Shown: piece after piece, positions 56,401-64,000 of the stretch
Numbering within the stretch: the first letter of the stretch is position 1
Layout: every line of letters begins with the position of its first letter
Assembly (NCBI RefSeq): GCF_026151205.1
Contig: NC_087082.1
Span: 14,169,365-14,233,364, forward strand
Origin: Bolinopsis microptera
Lineage: Eukaryota > Ctenophora > Tentaculata > Lobata > Bolinopsidae
Reading direction: 5' to 3'
DNA length: 64,000 nucleotides
Notes under the pieces: model-generated
Seen by the model: only the letters and a program-made list of their open reading frames with translations
What the model was told of the DNA's origin: nothing
Databases searched by the model: none
Translations under genes and position numbers: made by a program

Positions 56401-58396
56401 GTGGATACTGGCGGGGAGGTGATCATTGTTTGTTTACGTTTTAGTGGCGCCTCCATTAAGCAGGTCAATACAAAATTTGCATCACATCTTCAACCTGCTT
56501 AATAGAGGCGCCACTAAAACGTAAACAAACAATGATCACCTCCCCGCCAGTATCCACATCTATTAGGTCCAGCATTATTATTCTTATTTGACCCTCTCAA
56601 ATTTCAGTAATAATGCAGTTTCTTCCCTTTCAAATTGATGCACAGCAAACTGGAAACTATAATTTACCCCACTTTCACCTTATGGCAGAGAACTATCAGA
56701 CTTCCAGAAGACTGGCGTAATGACAGGAACAGCTCCCGAACAATTCAGAACAGCTGTAGATACTAAAAGTGAGGTAGTGGAACAATACAGAACAACAACT
56801 GTGAATCCTAAAAGTGAGGAACCCACCGCCCCACGTGCACCGCCTCCGTCTCCCAGAGAACCTGAAAACATCAAGGTTAACTCTTCCTCCTACTTACTGC
56901 TTACACAGTTACACCGATCTGCTCCTTTTATTTTATTTTAACAAGGCTCACCCCGTGGCTATTCGCCTGATCACTTCGTTCGCCAGAGTGATGCAACGGC
57001 TTCCCGCCGTACTCACCAATTTGCAAAATTTAAAATAGGATTCACGACTCTGCTCTAATACACTTTTGTAGAAACTACCACCTAAATGCCTCCACTTTCA
57101 GACTACAGTTGTAGAAACGGCAACGAAGCAGATGTTGTTTGATGATGTATTCCAGAGGGGTCCCATCTCATACTGTGGTCTCATTAGTCGACCTAACACA
57201 GAGATACTCCACAGCACATCCTCAGGTAAAGCACTGGCAGAGCATTACCAGCAGAGCATCACCAGTAAACACTGGTAGTGCATTGGTAGTTACTCAGCTT
57301 AGTTTAAGTTCAGTAAAATCTTACCTAACTTGCTAGTCTCTTGCTCGTTTCTCTCCAGTGCATTGTTATTGTAGATCAAGAAGCTCGAAAAGAGCGCCGG
57401 GCATAGGGATAGGCGCGCTTGGTTGAGTACAATCATCTCCTACCGTTACAAATATGTGTTGTTATATTCCAGGGTAGTAACCACATAAAACACAGGTGGG
57501 AGAGAAGGCTGGAACACCACACAGTGCAAGACTACTCCTCCTAGAACTGCTACCATGGTAACAGGTCCTACTAGAGGACAGTACAATTCTGAGCAGCTCA
57601 AGAAGATGAAGTCCAAGAGACCAAGTTCAGCTCCGTTTGTCAGTGCTAGTCTCAGTGTCCACGGACACCTGCCTTCCTTCGCTACACGGCGTCCTAACAC
57701 TGCCTCTCTCATTCAACACAGAGTCAATGTAAGTGTAGAGTTAATGGCAAAATGTATCGTCTTCACTAAATCACTGACCAAGGATTTTAAATATTGTTAC
57801 AGAGGAGCCCTCGGGGTACGCATCATTTGATGTATTTCGAATCACTCCCTATGATCTGGTTTCATATCATCATTAATTAACTGACTCATTGGTCCCTGGG
57901 CAAATAGTCCATCCAACCTGTCAAATTTGTGTTCAGAAATTTTCATATTTGAAAATGGGACAGAAATTGGAAAAGCTTTCTGCGAGCTTCCTCCGACAGA
58001 AATAAAACTTCCAGCACCTCAATTGTGTCATATGCAGATGCCATCTATAGTTGACCAACTAATTGGTTGTGGGTGAGAAATTCAGTCAAAACTGTAAAAT
58101 TTCCGTCCTGGAAATTTCATCTTCAAAAACTGAGAATGGGACAATATTATTTTTCAATTTTTAAAATAATCACCCTAGTAAAACTAGTAAAACTTCAGGT
58201 AATGCCCGCAGAGCGGTGGCAGAGCACGTGGCAGAGGTTGCTATCGGACATTCCCGAGAAGACCCCTGAGGGGGTGATTAGGGTACAACAAAACATACCT
58301 CAACCAAACATTCCTCAACCAAACTCATCCCACTCTAACAACTACAAGGGGCCGGTGCGGAGACCGAAAACAGCAACTGCTAGAATCCGCTATTGA
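46215..58396 (+). CDS. FBXW10-like F-box/WD40 protein gene
   Basis: F-box/WD40 proteins are substrate receptors of SCF ubiquitin ligases: the F-box binds SKP1 and the WD40 propeller binds the target. Exons: 46215-46380, 48651-48769, 49143-49236, 50369-50420, 51596-51736, 51945-52112, 52255-52349, 52516-52605, 52717-52800, 52995-53100, 53338-53524, 54385-54521, 54901-55059, 55296-55380, 56689-56875, 57102-57225, 57496-57728, 58199-58396. All have AG..GT borders and matching phase except between exons 14 and 15, where a small unseen exon or different border is needed. The total is about 808 codons. The segment CIKVIRANAKGDPITALFVD followed by RLVVNT is what led me to FBXW10, from memory of that family. 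The start ATG at 46,215 is the only one in frame in exon 1. Confidence 0.72.
46493..48512. mobile_element. 2.0-kb TIR element in intron 1 of the FBXW10-like gene, flanked by TTAA
   Basis: Ends AGGACCAGTTAACTGAAAAA and its inverse (48,493-48,512), each flanked by TTAA (46,489-46,492 and 48,513-48,516). Inverted similarity continues inward: ATGACGTCATAAAGTCCCT at about 46,630 answers AGGGACTTTATGACGTCAC at about 48,346. TTAA flanks suggest a piggyBac-type or similar TTAA-specific element; no transposase frame remains. Confidence 0.7.
49237..50368. promoter_or_regulatory. Intron 3 with X-box-like sites
   Basis: GTTACCATGGCAAC at 50,031-50,044 is a perfect match to the RFX X-box consensus (GTNRCC, 0-3 nt spacer, RGYAAC). 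GTTGCCATGGAGAC at 49,557 is a weaker relative, and GTAACCATGG occurs at about 50,122. Whether they are regulatory or just a repeated palindrome is unknown. Nothing else is seen in the intron. Confidence 0.35.
50400..51497 (+). repeat. 29-bp array of 5' splice sites at FBXW10-like exon 4
   Basis: About 38 head-to-tail units of 29 bp. Each contains the last bases of exon 4 (CACTGTCCCTG) followed by GTAAGTTC. The first unit is the end of the real exon. Variants are few (GTAAGTAC, CCTAGTAAG, one extra TT, final units GGAAAG and GGTTAG), so the array is young or homogenised. There are no unique spacers, so it is not a CRISPR-like array. Confidence 0.95.
51596..52349 (+). CDS. FBXW10-like exons 5-7, F-box
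   Basis: Exon 5 (51596-51736) encodes DFISRLPVTVSKLILCFVGV and NNIWGARLVSKRW, a canonical F-box (L-P, I-L-x-x-x, V-S-K-x-W) at about residues 155-190. Exon 6 (51945-52112) continues WYMIIKEVLREHKQF and a basic segment. Exon 7 (52255-52349) carries VILEERNVYCAAYHVHNLY, the first beta-propeller edge strand. The intron between exons 5 and 6 has a run of 23 C at about 51,894-51,918. Confidence 0.8.
52516..55380 (+). CDS. FBXW10-like exons 8-14, WD40 propeller
   Basis: Successive blades: YFAIGSNDRRIHIRSMETGK; TIMGHAGSIQSLLL..ISGSYDLTIRAWSIETG; WRGHRGTISCLD..LLISGARDSMVKVWYL; RPIISVRLLGDRAAVGTESH with LYLWDINQG; AVYCVNITPHFIMGGAHNVM with YIWNM; VRCVTGCDDGKIRVWSLVSG; and the closing KGDPITALFVD with VVNTTSTVISLNF. 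That is about seven blades, with the G-H and W-D type dipeptides partly conserved. Exon 11 is bounded on both sides by tandem splice-site duplications (66-bp acceptors, 35-bp donors). Confidence 0.8.
53198..53398 (+). repeat. 66-bp acceptor array at FBXW10-like exon 11
   Basis: Three units of 66 bp start at 53,201, 53,267 and 53,333, each with CTCAG then TCTGCTGATATCTGGGGCTC. The third runs into exon 11. The array is in frame (22 codons) and open, so each upstream acceptor would add one or two extra 22-residue segments with LLISGARDSMVKVWYL. Confidence 0.93.
53493..54155 (+). repeat. 35-bp array of 5' splice sites at FBXW10-like exon 11
   Basis: About 19 units of 35 bp, each with exon end ACCAAATTAAAG followed by GTATGTGG. 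The first unit is the true end of exon 11 (donor at 53,525). Retained units would add GTATGTGGG... and reach TAA after eleven codons. Units are nearly identical. Confidence 0.95.
56396..56570. repeat. 67-bp near-perfect inverted repeat (foldback)
   Basis: The left arm (56,397-56,465, starting AGATGTGGATACTGGCGGGG) and right arm (56,487-56,562) are reverse complements with one mismatch and a loop of about 25 bp. It lies in an intron of the FBXW10-like gene. It could be a foldback MITE or a transcribed long hairpin. Confidence 0.85.
56689..58396 (+). CDS. FBXW10-like exons 15-18, disordered C-terminal tail
   Basis: Exons 15 (56689-56875), 16 (57102-57225), 17 (57496-57728) and 18 (58199-58396) encode a proline/threonine-rich tail (PRAPPPSPREPENIK; SKRPSSAPFVSASLSVHGH; RRPNTASLIQHR) ending RRPKTATARIRY. 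Repeated R-P-x-(S/T)-A motifs (KRPSSAP, RRPNTAS, RRPKTAT) stand out and may be short linear motifs. Exon 15 must start in phase 2, while exon 14 ends in phase 0, so one border or a small exon in 55,381-56,688 is missing. A plus-strand AATAAA at 58,947 is a candidate poly(A) signal. Confidence 0.65.
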
Positions 58397-59412
58397 GGAA
58401 GACAGTGGAGCAGGCTTGTTTACACTTCATCAAATTCAACCCTCTGACCTCTACCCAGATCTGAAGATAGGGCTGCACGGCCAGTCATGAGTGTGAGTGT
58501 TAACGATATGCAAGAGAGCAAATAAGATAAGGAGAAAAGCTTTTGTGATCATCTTAATGGGCCATCTCGACCACTACACCGTACACTGACAACACTGAAG
58601 CTTCAAGTTCAAATTGGCGGACACTATCCCCATAAAATTAAAAAATGGAACCCGTATACAAATTTCCATAAAAATGTTGGATTGTGAACAAACAACAGTG
58701 AATCGTTTGCAGCCACTTTTGGGGTGCCATTGTAAAAGCTTTCTACAATACTCATGTGCAAGTTTCATGAATTTAAGACAGAGGTATACACCTTTTTACT
58801 TTAATACTGATTCAGTATTTGATGGTCTATTTTGTATTTGAGTATTACAGATTATATTCTTTATTACAGATTATATTCTTTATTTTTACTTTATAAGATA
58901 GATAAATATATATTCTTTTAATTTTAACAACGCTTTTTAATTAGTTGTAATAAATACTAGATACTTCAGCATGCAGTCAGTCCACCAATATTATATCCAA
59001 ACCAAACTCTTTATTCATATTGATCCTTTTGCCCTTGGTGAAACGATACCATTAAAAAATTAAACGAGATTTTACAAATATCTGAATGATAAGAAGAAAT
59101 AAATACAGAATGAGAAATAATAGATAGTCAAACTATAGCGGAATTACAAAGACTCCGACATACAGATAACATATTAATACTAGCACACGTGAGTCAAGCT
59201 GAACATTTGGATTTAAATCAATACTAATAGGAGATACTCTTTGTAATATCAATACTAGTGTTATCAAATCTAATTTCTGGAATCTAAAAAATAACTCTTT
59301 CAATTTAGTCTTAACTAAAACTGTTGAGTCTGCAATGTTACCATGAAAATCACAAATCAACATTATTCTGTTAACACTGTGACACTCTGTCAGGATGTAC
59401 AATTTATTATCT
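58397..59412. other. Convergent intergenic region
   Basis: About 1 kb between the stop of the plus-strand FBXW10-like gene and the stop of the minus-strand gene. It contains AT-rich sequence, a small direct repeat ACAGATTATATTCTTTAT (about 58,848-58,880), AATAAA at 58,947 (plus) and TTTATT at 59,011 and 59,404 (minus-strand AATAAA). A 90-codon minus-strand frame at 59,133-59,402 falls in the presumed 3' untranslated region and is not supported. Confidence 0.55.
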
Positions 59413-62400
59413 TCATCTGTATTGGTTATACATATTTGGGTTCGGCATATTAGCGTTCGGTATGTTAGCGTTCGGCATGTTTCCGAGTTGCATCTGAGGA
59501 TAAAGGTATCAAAATTCCAGCCAATTGTATACTTCTAATTATGCTTCGCCTGTTTTATAATCTTCTTAACAATCCAAATTCCAATTCACCTTGAAGAAAA
59601 TAAGGAACACCTGATTATAAGGAACTCTGTGAAAATAAGCCTACCTGATTATAAGGAACTCTGTGAAAATAGGCCTACCTGATTATAAGGAACTCTCAGA
59701 CCTGTGAAAATAGGCCTACCTGATTATAAGGAACTCTGTGAAGAGATGCCTGGTGAGGTTGAGCTATGCCCGGATTTGGTCCCAACGTCGGTCGAACTTG
59801 TCTGAAAATAGTTAGGTGTAATATTAATATTTGATAAATAAACTCTGTCCAAACCGATCAGAAATGTTTGCTTTACTATAATAAAAGTTAATGGTACGAC
59901 ATACACCTGCATCTATTTAACTTTTTAATGCTAAACTGGTTTGCTGAATGGTAAATTCCTGTGATACCTAGTTTCTAATTAATTAGATAATTAATTAGTT
60001 AATTGTTAACCTGGGTGCAGTTTGAGGATTCATGTTCGGAGGAAGGGATATCTGTAACACTTGAGCTGGTCGCTGCACTGGCAGAAATCCACCAGGGTCA
60101 ACATAACCTGGGGTAAAGCTCAGTAGTAACAGAGTAACAGCAAATCTCTCTCAGTGTATATCGTTTCAAGCATGGCATTTCCTTAATTTATGATAGTAGA
60201 ATTTCTTTTGAAACTCTTCTTTCTTGTTTATCCAAATCCAAATTCTAATAACTACTAAAAATAACAAATACTTCTTGGGATCTGTTGCACGCTGGGATAT
60301 TGGTAACCTCTGGGGTACTGTTGAGGCATCATCATCGCTGAGGGAATGTTTCTCATAAATCATCTATTTTTAATTCCGATAAACTTTTTAAAAATCTGGC
60401 CGATCCAATGCGCTTAAAGATGGTTTCTTAGAGGTTGGTGAGGTCAATTTGTGTTCAATCAGCGGAGGTGCAAAATGAATAACATCGATTAGATCACAAA
60501 AAGAGATACGTGCGCGCTGACCTCCATCTCCAAACACGCCGCGCGTTACGCATCTTCCTCAGATCGAGTGTAACCGATTTGTGAAATGAGGTCATCTACG
60601 AATGAAAGAAAAAAGAATCTTCTCAAACCTGCATTTGGTCGGGGACTGTTCATCGAATTATCAATCCGTCCCTAAAGAAGGGGAACAGAAGTTTAGAACG
60701 AGTAGATCAATATGATGGTAAGTTCAGCTTGTTTGTAACTTGAGTACAAATAACAGGTACATCTCTCAGAATAACGTCAGAATTTAGACATTACAGAAAT
60801 TGAAGACTCACAGCAGCACTTGGACCCCCCCCCCCCCCCCCCACTTACAGCAGAACTGACTGGTCTGAGTTGTTGTGGTTGTGCCATGTGCATTATCTGA
60901 CCGCGTATAATGCCACCAGGCTGTGGCATTATAGGGGATTGTTGCTGTGTTCCTTGACCCATCTGCATCATGGGTACCGTCATACGCTGCAAAATAAACC
61001 CCTTCATTGAAAACACCGATTGATCATTGATGGCCCAAAAGCGATTATTCATGAAAAAGAATAAAGCACAAAAAAATGTCACAGAAGGTCGTCAGGACTG
61101 GTCGTATTGAGTCCTTAACAACATAAAAACCCTGACTAGAACTGTCCTTCTTCGAGTTCACATGTACATGACAGGATTTCTAGCATGTTATATTTTATAA
61201 ACATGTTATATTTTATAAACATGTTAAACTCTATAAACGTGTTATATTTTATAAACATGTTAAACTCTATAAACATGTTAAACTCTATAAACACGTTAAA
61301 CTCTATTTAAACATGTTAAACTCTATAAACACGTTAAACTCTATTTAAACATGTTAAACTCTATAAACATGTTAAACTCTATAAACATGTTAAACTCTAT
61401 AAACATGTTATAAATGATATAAGGATATAGTAACCTGTTGGGTAGGGCGTTGTGCAGGGTTTATAGGAGGTACTATGTAACCGGCGTTATAGGCTCCTCT
61501 AATTCCCTTACTCTGGGGTAAAACACTTTATCAAATACGATATATACATATATATTTTACTCTCTTACTCTATAATATTATATCCACTATATAAGTCATT
61601 TGTTAACTTATTGACTTAACCCCAAAAAAACTGAAGTGTGCATAATTTTAGTCCTGCAAACATTTGAGCGTGCTAATTTCTACCGTAACCTATACTACTA
61701 AGAACTGGGTGAATCGAAGTAAAAACAATAAGTTAAAGTAGTTAAATAAAGTAGTTAAATAAAGTAGTTAAATAAAGTAGTAAATAAGTAAAAGTGTTTA
61801 TTAACCGGGTCGTGAGGAAGCCTGTTAACATGAGGCACACTCTTGGGAGACTGTATAGAGGTAGCAGGTAGTATATTAGGAGGCTGGGAGGACGGACTAC
61901 TCATACTGTGAACAACAGGTAGATTAGGAGAGATAGGAGTCATAACCCCGCTACCACTTGGAGCGGGGGTTTGGGGGGCTGCTGGGCTGCCTCCTGGAGG
62001 GGCTTGCTTTGAGTTGGTCATAAAGGGGGCTGGTTTGAGGTGAGGCATAGTCTGGAGTTGGGGGCCGGCTGAACTGACCTGGTAAATAGGTTAGGTTACG
62101 TGCCGTGAACTTGCATTTATGTGTTGCAGTATGTATACTTCAGCAAAATCCTTGATTACCACTTTTTTACCACTTTTTTCCACATTGATTCTCCGCAAAC
62201 AAGTCCTTTTATGAATATCGTAGAAGGTTATAAATTGGACCAGTATGTTAAAAAATAATGGAGAACTTGGCCCTTGGAAAACATTTTATATTATAAAAAA
62301 ATCAATTAATTGATTAATTAAATAATCAAGATATTTTGGATTTTTAAAATGTTTGAAACAATTTGTGAAAATTTTGAATTATCAATTAATTAAATAATCC

Positions 62401-63556
62401 TCACTCCATAACCACTCAATCACATAATACAATTCCAGTTCTGCTCTCCCACAAGCTACTCAACAAATAATTATATCAAGCTCAAGTTGATAGGCGTGAG
62501 ACTGATTATATTTCCGAGAATTTCAATGGACTAAATCTACTCTCCCAGAAGTTCACAGGGCAATCTCTTGTTAAGAGATTGCCATTGAATTATACACTTT
62601 CTAACTTTGAGCAGTTCTTTCTAAATTAGGTAACACTTTCCAGTAACAACATGTGCTCGTCAAACTGTGAAACGATAACACCCGGCGCGGCCTGCAATTA
62701 AAGTTAGCAAACCCATTTGACGGTGCTTTGTTATAATCTACCGGGTTATACAATGCAACCTAAAGTAACTTATAATATGATCTTATAATGAACCATTAAC
62801 ATGTCTACAGTATGAACGCTACAATTATGAATAATAATTGCCAAAAATATACTACAATCTTGCTCGAGTTTTATGAATACCAAATCTGAGACTCAGTAAA
62901 AACAACAAATACTTGGTTCTTATACATGACCCCTATAATAATATAAACAATTGTCAGGTAAATTAGTGACTTACTGAGCGGTTTAAGCGTTCTTTACAGA
63001 GATCAAGTATTTCCTTAGCATAGTTAGGTGGCTTAGCGTCAGTAGATATCTTCATTTTACTCAGCTTACCGTCCACCGAGCTGTCTTTTGAACTGAAAGG
63101 TGCTTTTTTAGATGGAATACTGGTTACCGGACAATAATACTGGTTACTGGACTATAATACTGGTTACCGGACAATAATACTGGTTACTGGACAATAATTC
63201 ACCGTGCGAATATAATGATGGAATACTGGTTACCGGACAATAATTCACCGCGCGAATATAAAGATATAAATGAATTATCGGATATTATTGAAATAATGCA
63301 GAAGGCGCGAGTGGTAATAATATCGGATATCTATAAATATATTATATCTGATTTATATACGGTCTAATGAAATGACTGACCTGTGGAACTCAGGCGTATC
63401 CCTCTTCCCGTACTGCAGAACCAGGCTCATCTCAGCTACAATATCAGAGAGAACGTTAATGTGGTCCGACTTGTTGCAGTGTGTTATTAGTCGTCTTACT
63501 GCCATGTTGTTGAGCTGATTCTGTGTTAGGTGGATGTCACTCTTTACTTCAAATAC
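59413..63556 (-). CDS. Unrecognised P/Q/M-rich protein gene, 5' end outside window
   Basis: Ten exons in one frame (1,152 nt, 383 codons plus stop): 63556-63381, 63092-62975, 62078-61806, 61512-61435, 60986-60849, 60671-60629, 60337-60272, 60107-60011, 59801-59720, 59493-59413. All borders are AG..GT and all phases agree. The first two exons encode a helical segment (VRRLITHCNKSDHINVLSDI..AEMSLVLQYGKRDTPEF; NYAKEILDLCKERLNR). The rest is low-complexity, rich in Pro, Gln, Met and Ser, ending MPNPNMYNQYR. No named domain is recognised. The composition resembles transcriptional co-activators or RNA-granule proteins, which is only a guess. The start codon must lie right of 63,556; no ATG exon is evident in 63,557-64,000. 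Confidence 0.65.
59595..59737 (-). repeat. 34-bp array with both splice sites per unit
   Basis: About four units, one with an extra insert. On the minus strand each reads TTTTCACAG, AGTTCCTTATAATCAG, GTAGGCC: an acceptor, 16 nt of exon end, then a donor. The first copy is the end of exon 9 of the P/Q-rich gene (donor at 59,719). Because each unit carries an acceptor and a donor, the 16-nt segments could act as repeated micro-exons. Confidence 0.85.
61185..61415. repeat. About 19-bp minisatellite
   Basis: Roughly twelve units of ATAAACATGTTAAACTCT with the variants TATTTT and ACACG, in the intron between exons 4 and 5 of the minus-strand gene. It does not include a splice site. Confidence 0.85.
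63110..63270. repeat. About 20-bp ATACTGGTTACCGGACAATA repeats within a larger duplication
   Basis: Four short units are followed by a second GATGGAATACTGGTTACC copy and two copies of AATTCACCG.GCGAATATAA. They lie in the intron between exons 1 and 2 of the visible P/Q-rich gene, close to but not including the acceptor. Confidence 0.8.
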
Positions 63557-63680
63557 CTGGTAAAGTAAAGTAAAGTAAAGTAAAGTAAAATTTATGACAT
63601 CACATCATCACACATGTCTACAAAATATCATCGCACTGTGTGAAAAAATATATAATAAATATTTCCCCACCAACATTAAT
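63557..63680 (+). repeat. Dispersed GTAAA-headed repeat, copy 2
   Basis: (GTAAA)n then AATTTATGACATCACATCAT, CACACATGTCTACAAA; matches 12,580-12,702 on the other strand. Its start forms the polypyrimidine tract and acceptor (TTTACCAG on the minus strand) of the exon at 63,556. Confidence 0.6.
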
Positions 63681-64000
63681 TCTTTATCAAATACAATATT
63701 TAAAAACAATTTTATAATAAATAATAATAATAAAATTTGGTAGCTTAAACACAAACTCTAAGCCCAGTGGATAAACCACAAAACTTATGCTCTATTGTGT
63801 GAAACAAAGATACTAGATCAAGATAACTATCAAGGAGTGTATGCATAGGACATAAAAAGTTTTGGAACGAAGATGACATGCTTATGAAGCGAGCTAACAG
63901 TCTAAATGCTAATAAGTTCAAAAAGATCATGACATTAGGTTGCATCCTAAACAGTTTAAGCAAATAACATAAAGTTATATTGTCAATTAATCGCTCATGC
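63681..64000. other. Upstream intronic sequence of the P/Q-rich gene, nothing firm
   Basis: (AAT)n at about 63,720, then 63,745-63,963 is open on the minus strand for 72 codons without recognisable content. No exon is called. Confidence 0.4.

Noticed and set aside
59133-59402. 90-codon minus-strand frame next to the P/Q-rich gene
   Set aside because: Lies downstream of the stop codon in the presumed 3' untranslated region with no recognisable content.
63745-63963. 72-codon minus-strand frame at the window end
   Set aside because: No splice borders or motif connect it to the P/Q-rich gene; probably chance.

Overview
The window comes from an intron-rich animal genome, most likely an aquatic invertebrate. 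It is AT-rich with short, phase-consistent exons and GT..AG introns. It carries a germline Tudor/MYND gene and an F-box/WD40 gene, and it is crowded with LINEs, a Ty3/Gypsy element, hAT-type MITEs and minisatellites. I cannot name the phylum. Bases 1 to about 6,800 are a badly degraded consensus with expanded homopolymers, probably an unpolished long-read contig end; no gene can be read there.

Layout. (1) About 4.5-8.06 kb is a 42-bp tandem array. (2) 8,056-22,756, minus strand, is a TDRD1-like gene with at least 13 exons: MYND zinc finger, then Tudor domains, with its 3' end lost in the degraded sequence. Its introns hold an 11-bp satellite, several MITEs and LINE remnants, one of which is itself split by a 751-bp element with an 8-bp target duplication. 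(3) 22.8-46.2 kb has no host gene I can support and is a transposon landfill: a TIR element with a 39-bp internal array, two copies of one hAT MITE family, a Myb/RT/restriction-like-endonuclease LINE (minus strand, frame broken once), an apparently intact two-ORF LINE with an esterase-like ORF1, an apparently intact Gypsy element with LTRs identical by eye, and several LINE or Penelope-like fragments. (4) 46,215-58,396, plus strand, is an FBXW10-like gene of about 18 exons. (5) 59,413-63,556, minus strand, is the 3' part of an unrecognised proline/glutamine/methionine-rich gene, convergent with FBXW10; all ten visible exons join in frame.

The main discovery candidate is a shared architecture in all three host genes. 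At least nine exon edges are covered by tandem duplications whose unit is a piece of exon end plus the adjoining splice site. Three are large arrays of 5' splice sites (42 bp, 29 bp, 35 bp units; about 19 to more than 80 copies), five are 3' splice-site duplications, and one repeats a 16-nt exon end with an acceptor and a donor in every unit. In all three donor arrays the first retained intronic codons give a stop, so only the first donor preserves the protein. By contrast the 66-bp acceptor array in a WD40 exon is in frame and open. This could be a mutational hot-spot at splice junctions, a record of intron movement by tandem duplication, or a regulatory decoy system; RNA data would decide. 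All exon models here were read by eye from splice consensus, reading phase and protein family patterns, not from transcripts or searches.
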